Assembly: GCA_900545545.1 (NCBI GenBank)
Contig: UQZO01000001.1
Span: 434,001-498,000, forward strand
Length of the DNA: 64,000 bases
Direction: 5' to 3'
Source of the DNA: an uncultured Subdoligranulum sp.
GTDB lineage: Bacteria; Bacillota; Clostridia; Oscillospirales; Ruminococcaceae
Position numbers and translations under genes: made by a program. The notes under the pieces were generated by a model. The model was not told the origin of the DNA, ran no database searches, and saw only the letters and a list, made by a program, of their open reading frames with translations. Numbering within the stretch: position 1 is the stretch's first letter; the number at the start of each line of letters is the position of its first letter. This document shows, piece by piece, positions 18,361 through 27,357 of the stretch.

Positions 18361-19548
18361 TCAGGAGCCTGTTTGTATTGTGCTGGGGCGGGAAATATAA
18401 ATCAGATTGGTATCAGCGATGAAGGTCTGAAAATTATACAAAATCAGAATCTGATCATATCCTTCCTGCGCAATGGTTGAGTCCAGACCATACTTGAAAT
18501 TTCGGAAATCTACTACGCCGATTTTGGCGTAATTTTCGGTCAGATAGGGGATGAAGCTGTTGGCATAGCTGTCTTTTACCACAAGGATGCTGCCGGTACC
18601 GTTGCCTTCAATCACCGAATATCCGTTGTTGCCGTCCAGGAAAGCGGCGTATTTGTCCCGAGTGCTGAATTTTTCGGTGTTGATGAGATTCTCGGTGGTT
18701 TCAGGTTCGTATTGCGCTTCGCCGGTAATGCGGAAGATGGTCATCGGATTTTCCAGGGGGTAATAGGTGATGGAATCATTCTCGACATTCCAAAGGCGTG
18801 TAGCCGAATAATGGGTGCCCTGGAAATCTTCCACCGTGGCAGATTCGCGGGTGGCGCAGTCGAAAGGAGCCAACCTCTTTCGTGTACAGAACTGCTGGTA
18901 GGCGAGATAGGCGCCAAGAGGAGTCCAGTGGTGGTCCGTCTTGAAGTAGAGGTACTGGTCTTTATTGGCGGTGAAAACGTCACGCAAATCAAGAACATCG
19001 GCATTTTGCCCGATTTCGGAGAAAATTTCATCCAGCATGGCATTTTCGTCTACCATAGGTGCCCCGGCAGGCAGGTCTTCGGAATAAATTACGCTGGCCG
19101 AGGGCGCCAACAAAAAGGTGACCTTACCTGGATATTTGGCGGCAAAATCAGAAACAGCCTGTACATTCTTATCCAGCTGTTTTTGGGTGGAATCATCCAC
19201 AGTGAACAGTTTGGTAAACATCCATTGATCTTTGCCGATCAGGATGCCGCCTTCTTCCACTTTCTGAAATACAATTTCGTCGGTGGCCCGCTGTGCATTG
19301 ATCCATTGATCGCGAAGAACAAACTGGTCCTGCATCCAGGTTGCAAAGGAGCTCTGCCAGCTGCCATCCAGCAGGCCTTCGATGCTGAAAGCGGGGAACT
19401 GGGCTGCTTTGCGGTTTTCCAGTTCGATTTGTGTGCGCTTTGGCCAGAAAAGGTTGAGAAGCGTGCCACCAAACAATAGAACGGCGCCGAAAATCACAAG
19501 GGGATAGATTGCCCGACGCCCGGCTTTGCGATATACCACTTTTGACAT
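18361..19548 (-). CDS. DHHW-family protein, AlgX/AlgJ-like polymer O-acetylation factor
   Basis: The 395-residue protein has an N-terminal membrane helix (about residues 14-32) and an extracytoplasmic domain. KTDHHWTPLGAY near residue 200 is the DHHW family signature and matches the D-x-H of AlgX/AlgJ SGNH acetyltransferases. VVKDSYANSF near residue 330 could supply the catalytic Ser. AGGAGGG precedes the ATG at 19548, which lies 16 bp after the MBOAT stop. The pair fits transfer of acetyl groups onto a secreted polysaccharide or teichoic acid; the polymer is unknown. The gene ends beside a shared terminator. Confidence 0.88.
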   Translation of the reverse strand: MSKVVYRKAGRRAIYPLVIFGAVLLFGGTLLNLFWPKRTQIELENRKAAQFPAFSIEGLLDGSWQSSFATWMQDQFVLRDQWINAQRATDEIVFQKVEEGGILIGKDQWMFTKLFTVDDSTQKQLDKNVQAVSDFAAKYPGKVTFLLAPSASVIYSEDLPAGAPMVDENAMLDEIFSEIGQNADVLDLRDVFTANKDQYLYFKTDHHWTPLGAYLAYQQFCTRKRLAPFDCATRESATVEDFQGTHYSATRLWNVENDSITYYPLENPMTIFRITGEAQYEPETTENLINTEKFSTRDKYAAFLDGNNGYSVIEGNGTGSILVVKDSYANSFIPYLTENYAKIGVVDFRNFKYGLDSTIAQEGYDQILILYNFQTFIADTNLIYISRPSTIQTGS

Positions 19549-19564
19549 GCGGGAAACCCTCCTC

Positions 19565-20959
19565 TCAGAAATTGGCGTACAAAGCTGTAGCATTGGTGGC
19601 CGCTACAACATATGCAATGCACAGCAATGTGACAACGGCAAAGGCGATCAGCTTCAGCGGCACGCAGCGGCTGATTTTTTGCCACAGCAACCGCGGCAGC
19701 GCCGAGGAGCAGAGGCAGCCCAAGACCAGCAGGATGCCGTAATTGCGCAGATAATAGACGGGAGAAATGCCGCCCTGGGGGATAAAGAGTTTTTGCATCA
19801 ACAGGGCAAGCGGTGCACCGGGCTGGTTGGCTGTAAAGATACCCCAGCCCAACACTACCAGGAACAGGGTGTAAATGTGCGGCCAGACGCGGCCCTTTTT
19901 CAGGTACTTCAGAAGGAACAATTTCTCAATGGTAAGCAGAACAAAATAATACAGCCCCCAGCAGATAAAGTTCCAGCTGGCACCATGCCAGATACCGGTT
20001 GCGGCCCAGACCAGAAGCATATTGAACAGCTGCCGGCCTTTGCCCTTGCGATTGCCGCCCAACGGAATGTAAATATAATCCCGGAACCAGCTGGACAGCG
20101 AGATGTGCCAGCGCCGCCAGAACTCGGTGATGCTGTTGGAAATATAGGGCAGATCGAAGTTGATGGGGCAATCGAAGCCCAGCATGGCGGCTAGGCCGTT
20201 GCTCATCTCGCTGTAACCGGCAAAATCAAAATACAGCTGCAGCGAATAGGCGAGAATGCCCAACCACGCCAGCGCGGTGGAAACATTGGCCAGTCCGACA
20301 CCGTTGGCATCAATAATATCGGTCCACAAGGCACCGATGGAATCTGCAAGAATCACCTTTTTGGCCAAGCCAAAAACAAACAGTTCGATACCGTGTTCGA
20401 TTTGCGGCAGGGAGCAGCGGCCGGCGGTTTTGTGCAGCTGGGGGGCCATATCGCGATATTTGACGATAGGGCCGACAATCAACTGCGGGAAGAACAGCAC
20501 ATAGCAGGCAAAAGTAAGGGGATTGAATTCGGCCTCCACTTTGCCGGTATATACATCTACTTCGTAGCTGATGATTTTGAAGATGTAGTAGCTGATGCCC
20601 AGCGGAAGCAGATCGCCGATATCCAGAGAGGATAAGCCGAAGTTGCCAATCTGATTGATCGTGTCGATCAGGAAGTTGGCATATTTGAAGTATACCAGAA
20701 CTCCCAGATTGACAAGTACTGCGACCAGGGGAAGGACCCCGCGCAACTGTGCCTTTGCAACCGCTGTCAGGATGCCCCACAGGTAGTTGAAGACAATCAG
20801 GCAGAGAATCAACGGCAGGAAAGTGATGCCGGTCCAGCAATAGAAAACCAGGCTTTCAATCAGCAGCACCGCGTTCTTTGCGCGGCCGGGGGTTATGTAA
20901 TACAAAAGCAGGGCCAGGGGCAGGAAGCAGAACAGAAACACCACACTGTTAAAGACCAT
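19565..20959 (-). CDS. MBOAT-family membrane O-acyltransferase (AlgI/DltB-like)
   Basis: The 464-residue protein has about eleven membrane helices. It carries the MBOAT signature WHGASWNFICWGLYYF near residue 327 with its conserved His, plus SITEFWRRWHISLSSWFRDYIYIPLGGNR just before. The start FNSVVFLFCFLPLALLLYY is typical of AlgI-type proteins. It likely moves acetyl groups across the membrane for the DHHW protein encoded next. AGAGGAG precedes the ATG. A terminator lies between it and the upstream lipoprotein gene. Confidence 0.93.
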   Translation of the reverse strand: MVFNSVVFLFCFLPLALLLYYITPGRAKNAVLLIESLVFYCWTGITFLPLILCLIVFNYLWGILTAVAKAQLRGVLPLVAVLVNLGVLVYFKYANFLIDTINQIGNFGLSSLDIGDLLPLGISYYIFKIISYEVDVYTGKVEAEFNPLTFACYVLFFPQLIVGPIVKYRDMAPQLHKTAGRCSLPQIEHGIELFVFGLAKKVILADSIGALWTDIIDANGVGLANVSTALAWLGILAYSLQLYFDFAGYSEMSNGLAAMLGFDCPINFDLPYISNSITEFWRRWHISLSSWFRDYIYIPLGGNRKGKGRQLFNMLLVWAATGIWHGASWNFICWGLYYFVLLTIEKLFLLKYLKKGRVWPHIYTLFLVVLGWGIFTANQPGAPLALLMQKLFIPQGGISPVYYLRNYGILLVLGCLCSSALPRLLWQKISRCVPLKLIAFAVVTLLCIAYVVAATNATALYANF

Positions 20960-20985
20960 GCGTGTACTCCTCTTTTACAAAAATA

Positions 20986-21020
20986 AACAGGCCGTTACAC
21001 AGATTGTAACGGCCTGCTGA
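20986..21020 (-). terminator. Terminator or attenuator between DUF4358 lipoprotein and MBOAT genes
   Basis: The stem CAGGCCGTTACA / TGTAACGGCCTG is followed on the minus strand by TTTATTTTTG. It would stop or dampen read-through from the DUF4358 gene into MBOAT. Confidence 0.85.
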
Positions 21021-21040
21021 AATTCATTGCACAGGGAAAA

Positions 21041-21628
21041 TCAGAAATTCAATGCCGTTTCCAGTGCGGTATCGATTGCTGCGTAATCACCGCCGATGCT
21101 GGCGATCACAATAGCAACGTAGTTGCCGTTGGACACAATGCGGGCTTCTTTGGCCTGAGCAATCTTGTCGGCGAACTCGGCATACATATCATTGGCGGTC
21201 AGGCTGTCCTTGTAAGCCTGCAGCTCAGCCTCAACGTCGGCGGCCTTGCCGTCCTTGGCCTGGGCCACAAAAACGAGGCCGCAGTCTGCCTGATCGTTGG
21301 TGACATCGCCCTTGTAGGCTACGAGGTTGTCCATCGTGAGCATCAGCTCATTCTCGACGGAGAAGTCATCCAGCGCACGGGGGTTGGCAATGGGGTTGAC
21401 TTCTTCCAGTGCTGCAACAGCGCTCTCGAGATTTGCGGTCTGGGCCTCCTCGGTGGATTCGCTTTCCGCGCTGTCGGAAGCGGGCTCCGAAGTCTCTTCG
21501 GAACTTACGGTTTCAGAAGCGACGGAAGAGGATTCGCTGGTGGTGGAAGAAGATTCGGAAGAGGCGGCATTGCTGCAGCCGGCCAGCAGAATGGCGGCGC
21601 AAAGAATAAACGGAAGTAACTTTTTCAT
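21041..21628 (-). CDS. DUF4358-type lipoprotein
   Basis: The 195-residue protein has a signal peptide ending in the lipobox LAGC (Cys18). A low-complexity Ser/Glu/Thr linker follows (about residues 20-65), then a small domain resembling DUF4358 with FSVENELMLTMDNLVAYKG and ALETALNF at the end. DUF4358 genes often sit beside MBOAT and DHHW genes, as here, but no activity is known to me. The ATG at 21628 follows AAAGGAG; a longer frame to 21721 has no membrane-targeting logic. The long acidic linker suggests a surface protein that must reach through the wall. Confidence 0.82.
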   Translation of the reverse strand: MKKLLPFILCAAILLAGCSNAASSESSSTTSESSSVASETVSSEETSEPASDSAESESTEEAQTANLESAVAALEEVNPIANPRALDDFSVENELMLTMDNLVAYKGDVTNDQADCGLVFVAQAKDGKAADVEAELQAYKDSLTANDMYAEFADKIAQAKEARIVSNGNYVAIVIASIGGDYAAIDTALETALNF

Positions 21629-21800
21629 GGAAACAGATCTCCTTTGTTTTGTATCGGTTTTGCAGGAACATTTCCCTGCTGGTTTCGGAAATTGGCTATA
21701 GGATACTTTATTAGAATACACTATTCAGGCCTCTTTTTCAACCCGTTTTGGTCGAATATGGAGCGGAAAAGACGGCAATGATTGTAAATTTTTTGTGCGC

Positions 21801-21830
21801 TTGACAAAAGGTTGTGGTTTGCCGTACACT
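21801..21830 (+). promoter_or_regulatory. Predicted sigma-A promoter of the Gx transporter gene
   Basis: TTGACA and TACACT are separated by 18 bp and end 36 bp before the ATG at 21867. Confidence 0.65.
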
Positions 21831-21866
21831 CCCAAATAAGAAGGTTGTGAAAGGGGAAAGCGCAGA

Positions 21867-22406
21867 ATGCGGAATACTAAAGCGAAAGACGTTGCGCTTA
21901 CAGGTATGTTGTTTGCGTTGGCTATAGCGCTTTCCTGGATGGAATCCTGTATAACGCCGCTGCTCGGCTTGATGCCGGCCATGAAATTGGGGCTTTCGAA
22001 TGTTGTGGTGATGTATGCGCTGCTGTTTCTGCGCACACGAACCGCCTGGATGCTGGTGGGACTGAAAGCACTGTTCGCTTTTTTAACGCGAGGCGCCACG
22101 GCCGGAATTCTATCCGGATGCGGCGGGGCGCTTTCTTTACTGGTGTTGGTGGGACTTTTATACCTGCGGATTCCGATCAGCAGCTATGTGTTTTGTGTCT
22201 GCGGAGCGCTGGCACATAACCTGGGGCAACTGGTAGCGGCTTCGGTCGTCTTGTCCAGCGCTATGGCACTGGCGTATGCGCCGGTTCTGTTGATCGCAGG
22301 GATCGTTGTGGGTGCAATCAGCTGTGTGCTTACGCAGGCACTTTTTGCGGCTTTGCCAAGAAATCTTCGAACGTCGACAAGAAAAATGAACCCGTTCAAA
22401 AAATAA
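21867..22406 (+). CDS. Gx transporter / heptaprenyl diphosphate synthase component I family protein
   Basis: The 179-residue protein has five or six membrane helices. Its start, DVALTGMLFALAIALSWMES, and PAMKLGLSNVVVMYAL match the Gx transporter family (Pfam HepT-like, historically named heptaprenyl diphosphate synthase component I). The polytopic layout suggests an ECF-type S component rather than a prenyl synthase. No partner subunit is adjacent, so substrate and role stay open. A promoter and a GAAAGGGGAAA ribosome site precede the gene. It is followed by an unrelated rubrerythrin gene with its own promoter. Confidence 0.82.
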   Translation: MRNTKAKDVALTGMLFALAIALSWMESCITPLLGLMPAMKLGLSNVVVMYALLFLRTRTAWMLVGLKALFAFLTRGATAGILSGCGGALSLLVLVGLLYLRIPISSYVFCVCGALAHNLGQLVAASVVLSSAMALAYAPVLLIAGIVVGAISCVLTQALFAALPRNLRTSTRKMNPFKK

Positions 22407-22436
22407 GAATTTTTCTTAAAATTAGCAAAAACTCTA

Positions 22437-22465
22437 TTGACATTGTAGGGATAAAACGCTATAAT
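22437..22465 (+). promoter_or_regulatory. Consensus sigma-A promoter of the reverse rubrerythrin gene
   Basis: TTGACA and TATAAT are both perfect, with 17 bp between. The ATG lies 61 bp downstream, preceded by CAGGAGG. High expression is expected. Confidence 0.88.
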
Positions 22466-22526
22466 AGTACCAAAGACACAGGAATGCGTCTTAGGAGCTA
22501 AAATTTATAACAGGAGGCTATTCATT

Positions 22527-23063
22527 ATGACGAAATATGTTTGCACTGTCTGCGGTTATATCGCTGAAGGTTCTATCCCCGAGTTCTGCCCCGTCTGCAA
22601 GGCGCCGGCTTCCAAGTTCATCGAGAAGAAGGATAACACTTACGTGACCGAGCACGTGGTCGGTATCGCGAAGGATGCTCCGGAAGACATCATCCAGGGC
22701 CTGCGCGAGAACTTCAACGGCGAGTGCAGCGAAGTCGGCATGTACCTGGCCATGAGCCGTGTGGCTGACCGCGAGGGTTACCCCGAGATCGCCGAAGCCT
22801 GGAAGCGTTACGCTTTCGAGGAGGCCGAGCATGCTTCCAAGTTTGCTGAGCTGCTGGGCGAAGTGCTGACCGACAGCACCAAGAAGAACCTGCAGATGCG
22901 CGTGGACGCTGAGTGCGGCGCTTGCGCTGGCAAGATGGACATTGCCAAGAAGGCCAAGGAGCTGGGCCTGGATGCAATCCATGATACCGTTCATGAGATG
23001 GCGAAGGACGAGGCTCGCCATGGCCGTGGCATGCAGGGCCTGCTGGACCGCTACTTCAAATAA
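22527..23063 (+). CDS. Reverse rubrerythrin (rubredoxin domain at N-terminus)
   Basis: Reverse rubrerythrins reduce hydrogen peroxide and oxygen in anaerobes. In this 178-residue protein the rubredoxin-like site comes first (Cys6, Cys9, Cys21, Cys24: VCTVCGYIAEG and FCPVCKAP). The diiron four-helix bundle follows (about residues 55-175). Its iron ligands are in ENFNGECSEVGMY, FEEAEHASKF and KDEARHGRG. The codon use is strongly biased and the promoter is consensus, both signs of heavy expression. This agrees with a strict anaerobe. Confidence 0.95.
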   Translation: MTKYVCTVCGYIAEGSIPEFCPVCKAPASKFIEKKDNTYVTEHVVGIAKDAPEDIIQGLRENFNGECSEVGMYLAMSRVADREGYPEIAEAWKRYAFEEAEHASKFAELLGEVLTDSTKKNLQMRVDAECGACAGKMDIAKKAKELGLDAIHDTVHEMAKDEARHGRGMQGLLDRYFK

Positions 23064-23085
23064 TTTACTCCAAAAGGCGTAAATT

Positions 23086-23116
23086 GGGCCGGAGCGTTAG
23101 CTCCGGCCCCTTTGTT
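23086..23116 (+). terminator. Rho-independent terminator of reverse rubrerythrin
   Basis: A perfect 10-bp stem GGGCCGGAGC/GCTCCGGCCC with a GTTA loop is followed by CTTTGTT. Confidence 0.88.
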
Positions 23117-23121
23117 ATCCT

Positions 23122-23811
23122 TTATTTGCCGCGGCAGGCAAAGAAACGTCCTTGCTTATCACATGCAGCATAAAAAGTTTCTGCTCTCTGACCGATTCCT
23201 GCCTGGTGCAGCTGGGAATTCAGCCAGGTTTCGTCCCGGCCGGCAGCTTTCAGATTATCTTCCATCAGGCGGCCGTCCAGAATCAAATCGTACCAGGCAC
23301 TGGTCGGTTCGGGTGTCAGGGCGAGATCTTCCGGCGTGGCAGGGCGATTGCTGCTTTTGGGCAGAAAACTGATTTGACCATTGTTTTCCAGAATGGCTGT
23401 TTCAATTTCGTTGGGGTCAAAATAGCCGGCAATGCGCGCCTGTCCCAAAAATTCATTCAGGTCGATGGTGGCGCGGCGCAGATTCTCTTTGAGAATAACG
23501 CCATTGTTCATCAAGATAACGGAACGACCGCTCCAGAAGGTGCGAAGGGCAATGCTTTTGCAGGCGGAAACTTCGACGAGCCATGTGATGACACCATACA
23601 CCAGCAGTGCCGTAAAGGGACGATACCAGGCTTCCAGATTGGTTGCCATTTCGGCGGCTATGGAGCCGACCGTGACGGCGTTCAAATAGTCAAATGGGCT
23701 CATCTGGGCAATCTGGCGCTTGCCGCCCCAACGTGTAATGATGAACATCATGACCAAAGAAAGAATACTGGTCAAAGCGACCTGCCCGACTTCTGCAAAT
23801 ATTTGCTGCAT
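23122..23811 (-). CDS. DUF421 (YetF-type) membrane protein, copy 2
   Basis: The 229-residue protein shares the layout of the copy at 14.2 kb: three N-terminal helices with TRWGGKRQIAQMSPFDYLNAVTVGS, then SGRSVILMNNGVILKENLRRATIDLNEFLGQAR. The two copies differ clearly in sequence, so they are old paralogues rather than a recent duplication. It stands alone, convergent with rubrerythrin and divergent from the lipid kinase gene. Function is unknown beyond the family. Confidence 0.87.
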   Translation of the reverse strand: MQQIFAEVGQVALTSILSLVMMFIITRWGGKRQIAQMSPFDYLNAVTVGSIAAEMATNLEAWYRPFTALLVYGVITWLVEVSACKSIALRTFWSGRSVILMNNGVILKENLRRATIDLNEFLGQARIAGYFDPNEIETAILENNGQISFLPKSSNRPATPEDLALTPEPTSAWYDLILDGRLMEDNLKAAGRDETWLNSQLHQAGIGQRAETFYAACDKQGRFFACRGK

Positions 23812-23869
23812 AGTTCAGCCTCCCCTGTCATTTATTTTGGGCATAAGGCTAACAGTTTATCCCACCCTC

Positions 23870-23898
23870 TTGCACTTTTGATAAGAAAAAGTTACAAT
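23870..23898 (+). promoter_or_regulatory. Predicted promoter of the lipid kinase-lon-engB operon
   Basis: TTGCAC and TACAAT are spaced 17 bp apart. The GTG start of the kinase gene is 37 bp downstream. Confidence 0.65.
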
Positions 23899-23934
23899 GA
23901 ATACTACCTGTATATATTCAGTGGAAGGGGGGCG

Positions 23935-24903
23935 GTGACGATTCGATATTTGTTTGTCATTAACCCCACTGCGGGAAAGGCAGATGCCAGCGCAGCGCTG
24001 CTGCCGCGTATCCGTGCGGCTGCTGACCGGGCTGGAATAGAACCTTCCATCCTTGTGACACAGCATGCCGGGCATGCCAGAGAAGTGACCGCCGGGTATG
24101 CGCAAAGCGGAGAAAAAGTGCACATTTATGCCTGCGGCGGCGACGGAACCATGAATGAAGTTCTGCAGGCAGCCGCCGGGCATGAAAACCTTTCGGTGGG
24201 ATGCATTCCCTGTGGAAGCGGAAATGACTATGTGCGCAATTTTGGGACACAGTCTGATTTTCTGGATTTGGATGCCCAATTTGCGGCAAGGTCTTATCCG
24301 GTGGATCTGATCCGTACACCGCAAGGGTATGGCATTGATATTTATGCCGCCGGGATTGATGCCCAGGTGGCCAATGGCATCCCAAAATGGCGGCGATTTC
24401 CGCTGTGCGGCGGAACCACCGCGTATACTCTTTCTATTGTGGAGGCGGTGTGCAGTACCTTCCGGCATAACCTACATATTTCTACCGAACAAGGGGAGCT
24501 GGAAGGAACCTATATGATGCTGGCCATCTGCAATGCACAGATGTATGGCGGCGGGTATTGCGCTGCCCCGTATGCAAGCATGGATGATGGCTTGCTGGAT
24601 GTGGTGCTGCTGAAACCGGTGCCGCGTCTTCGGCTGGCCGGGCTGCTGAAAGCCTACCGGGAAGGAAAGCATCTGACGGCAGATGGCGAGGTCACAAAGC
24701 CGTTTCGGCCGTATATGACCTTTTTACGTACAAGCTGGATTGATATCCGGGTGTTGGACAAGAAACCGTTGATTACGACACTGGATGGCGAATGCTCGCC
24801 CCAGATGAATCTGCACGCAGAGGTGGCGCGTCGCAGCGTTCAGATCCTTTTGCCGCCAAAGCTCGCACAAAACGCGCCTGTATTGCAGGCTATGGGAGAG
24901 TAA
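23935..24903 (+). CDS. Diacylglycerol kinase family lipid kinase (DgkB/YegS-like)
   Basis: These cytoplasmic kinases phosphorylate diacylglycerol or related lipids for phospholipid recycling. The 322-residue protein starts with the nucleotide-binding strand YLFVINPTAGKADA. The catalytic-domain motif YACGGDGTMNEVLQAA and IPCGSGNDYVRNFG follow near residues 65-105. The C-terminal domain includes LDGECSPQMNLHAEV. I use the GTG at 23935 behind GGAAGGGGGG; a much longer upstream open frame is antisense to the DUF421 gene and lacks family similarity. lon follows after 2 bp. Confidence 0.9.
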   Translation: MTIRYLFVINPTAGKADASAALLPRIRAAADRAGIEPSILVTQHAGHAREVTAGYAQSGEKVHIYACGGDGTMNEVLQAAAGHENLSVGCIPCGSGNDYVRNFGTQSDFLDLDAQFAARSYPVDLIRTPQGYGIDIYAAGIDAQVANGIPKWRRFPLCGGTTAYTLSIVEAVCSTFRHNLHISTEQGELEGTYMMLAICNAQMYGGGYCAAPYASMDDGLLDVVLLKPVPRLRLAGLLKAYREGKHLTADGEVTKPFRPYMTFLRTSWIDIRVLDKKPLITTLDGECSPQMNLHAEVARRSVQILLPPKLAQNAPVLQAMGE

Positions 24904-24905
24904 GC

Positions 24906-27347
24906 ATGTCTGAAAAAGTCAAAGTGAAAATTGCACGCAACGTGATCCATCTGCCCGCCATCGCTCTGCGTGGGCTGGTGGTGTTTCCGAATAATGTCGT
25001 CCATTTCGAGGTGGGACGTTCCAAATCCATTGCAGCCATCGAGATGGCTATGCACGCCAACAGCAGTGTTTTTCTGGTTGCCCAGCGCGAGATGGATGTG
25101 GAGGAGCCTGCACAGCGGGATTTGTATGCCTACGGCGTAATTGCAGAGATCAAGCAGGTTCTGCGCGTTTCCGATGAACTGGTCAAGGTTTTGGTAGAAG
25201 GCAAGACCCGTGCGCGTCTGATTGAATTGGACGAAGGGGAAAAGTGCCTGCAGGCGACGGTACGCCCTGTGCCGGTGCGCGGCATTGGTGCAGATAAGCG
25301 CACCCAGACGGAAGCCTTGGTGCGCAGCCTGAAAGAGTGCTTTGAGAATTATCTCTCCTACAGCCCGCAGATTTCCAAGGATGTCGTCTACAATATTGTT
25401 ACCTCCACCAGCCCGCTGTATCTCAGCGAGTATATGCCTGCCAATCTGCTTCTGAAATATGAAGATAAGCAGGCAATTCTCAATGAATCCACTTTGCTTG
25501 GGCGCCTGGAGAAGCTGCTTACCCTGCTGCGCCAGGAGTGCCAGGTGCTGGAAATTGAGCGTGACCTGGATGACAAGGTCAATGCCCAGATGGACAAAGG
25601 CCAGCGGGAGTACTATCTGCGAGAGCAGATGCACATCATCAGCGAGGAGCTGGGCGATGCAGAGGATACCCGCGCCGAGGCAGAAGAATACCGCAAGAAG
25701 ATCGAGGCGCTGAAACTGGACAGTGAGTCCACAGAGAAGCTGCTGAAAGAGTGTGACCGTTTGTCCCGTATGCAGGCCAACTCTGCAGAAAGCGGTGTGA
25801 TCCGCAGCTATCTGGACGCCTGCCTGGCGCTTCCCTGGCATGTTACCACCGAGGATAATCTGGATCAGGCCCATGCCCGCAAAGTGCTGGACCGTGAGCA
25901 CTACGGCCTGCAGAAAGTCAAGGAACGTATTTTGGAACTGCTTGCCGTCCGCAAGCTCAACACCGATGTGAAGGGGCAGATTGTCTGTCTTGTCGGCCCT
26001 CCGGGCGTTGGCAAGACCAGCATTGCGCATTCCATTGCAGAGTGCATGGATCGCAAGTTTGCCCGCATGAGCCTGGGCGGCGTACATGATGAGGCTGAAA
26101 TCCGCGGCCACCGGCGCACGTATATCGGCGCCATGCCGGGCCGGATCATCAGTGCCATTACCACGGCAAAATCTTCGAATCCTGTGATTCTGCTGGATGA
26201 GATTGACAAACTGGCAGGAGACTACAAGGGCGATCCTTCCAGCGCCCTGCTGGAGGTGCTGGACCCGGAACAGAACTGCACGTTCAAGGACAACTATCTC
26301 GATATTCCGTTCGATCTCAGCGAAGTGCTGTTTATCACGACAGCCAATGATGCCTCGACGATTCCCGGCCCGCTGTACGACCGTATGGATGTGATTGAGC
26401 TGCCCAGCTATACCCGTACCGAAAAGTTCAACATTGCCAAAAAGCACCTGCTGCCCAAACAGCTGAAAAACAACGGTCTGGAAGGCCGTGTTTCGCTGAC
26501 GTCCAGCGCGCTGTACGAGATCATTGACGGATATACGCGTGAGGCCGGTGTGCGTACACTGGAACGTACGATTACCGCTGTGCTGCGCAAGTGCGCCCAG
26601 CGGATTGCCGCCGGAGAAAAGGAGAAAATCAGCGTTTCGGGTTCCACGGTCAAGGCGCTGCTGGGCCCTGAAAAGGTAAAGCCTACCTTTATTTCCCGCA
26701 AGGACGCGGTGGGCATTGCCAATGGACTGGCATGGACCAGTGTCGGCGGTGAGATGCTGCCTGTGGAGGTGGCCGTCATTCCCGATGGCTCCGGCAAGAT
26801 CGAGATCACCGGCAGCCTGGGCGATGTCATGAAAGAGAGCGCCAAACTGGCCATCAGCTATGCCCGCGTGCACGGGGAAGAATATGGCATCAAGGCGGAA
26901 AAACTCAAAAACGTAGATATTCATATCCATGCTCCGGAAGGCGCCGTGCCGAAGGACGGCCCGTCGGCAGGTGTGACCCTGACAACTGCGCTGATTTCTG
27001 CGCTGTCGGGTATTCCGGTGCGTCATGATCTGGCGATGACGGGCGAAATTACGCTGCATGGCAATGTGCTGCCCATCGGCGGATTGAAGGAAAAGAGCAT
27101 GGCGGCTTTCCGGGAGGGGATCTCTACTGTTTTGATCCCCAAGGACAATGAGAGTGACCTGTTTGAAGTGGACGCGGAAGTGAAGCAGAAAATTCACTTT
27201 ATTCCGGTGGATCATCTTTCGCAGGTCCTCAAGCAGGCACTGCTGATTCCGGGGCGTACATCTTCCCGCGGGACACATGCAGTACCCCAGGCTACCAGTC
27301 TGATTGCCAATGAAAAGCCTGTTAAAGAGCCTGCCACGGTAATGTGA
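24906..27347 (+). CDS. lon: ATP-dependent Lon protease
   Basis: Lon degrades damaged and regulatory proteins in the cytoplasm. The 813-residue protein has the N-terminal LON substrate domain (about residues 13-205) and a coiled-coil region (about 230-320). The AAA+ module has Walker A GPPGVGKTS near residue 364 and ILLDEIDKL. The protease domain carries Ser687 in DGPSAGVT and Lys730 in GGLKEKS. GGGAGAG precedes the ATG at 24906. engB follows 10 bp downstream, the same lon-engB order as in B. subtilis. Confidence 0.97.
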   Translation: MSEKVKVKIARNVIHLPAIALRGLVVFPNNVVHFEVGRSKSIAAIEMAMHANSSVFLVAQREMDVEEPAQRDLYAYGVIAEIKQVLRVSDELVKVLVEGKTRARLIELDEGEKCLQATVRPVPVRGIGADKRTQTEALVRSLKECFENYLSYSPQISKDVVYNIVTSTSPLYLSEYMPANLLLKYEDKQAILNESTLLGRLEKLLTLLRQECQVLEIERDLDDKVNAQMDKGQREYYLREQMHIISEELGDAEDTRAEAEEYRKKIEALKLDSESTEKLLKECDRLSRMQANSAESGVIRSYLDACLALPWHVTTEDNLDQAHARKVLDREHYGLQKVKERILELLAVRKLNTDVKGQIVCLVGPPGVGKTSIAHSIAECMDRKFARMSLGGVHDEAEIRGHRRTYIGAMPGRIISAITTAKSSNPVILLDEIDKLAGDYKGDPSSALLEVLDPEQNCTFKDNYLDIPFDLSEVLFITTANDASTIPGPLYDRMDVIELPSYTRTEKFNIAKKHLLPKQLKNNGLEGRVSLTSSALYEIIDGYTREAGVRTLERTITAVLRKCAQRIAAGEKEKISVSGSTVKALLGPEKVKPTFISRKDAVGIANGLAWTSVGGEMLPVEVAVIPDGSGKIEITGSLGDVMKESAKLAISYARVHGEEYGIKAEKLKNVDIHIHAPEGAVPKDGPSAGVTLTTALISALSGIPVRHDLAMTGEITLHGNVLPIGGLKEKSMAAFREGISTVLIPKDNESDLFEVDAEVKQKIHFIPVDHLSQVLKQALLIPGRTSSRGTHAVPQATSLIANEKPVKEPATVM

Positions 27348-27357
27348 AAGGAATTTC

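Noticed and set aside
23152..23934. Long N-terminal extension of the lipid kinase frame
   Set aside because: It is antisense to the DUF421 gene; the kinase fold starts at the GTG at 23935 with a promoter between.
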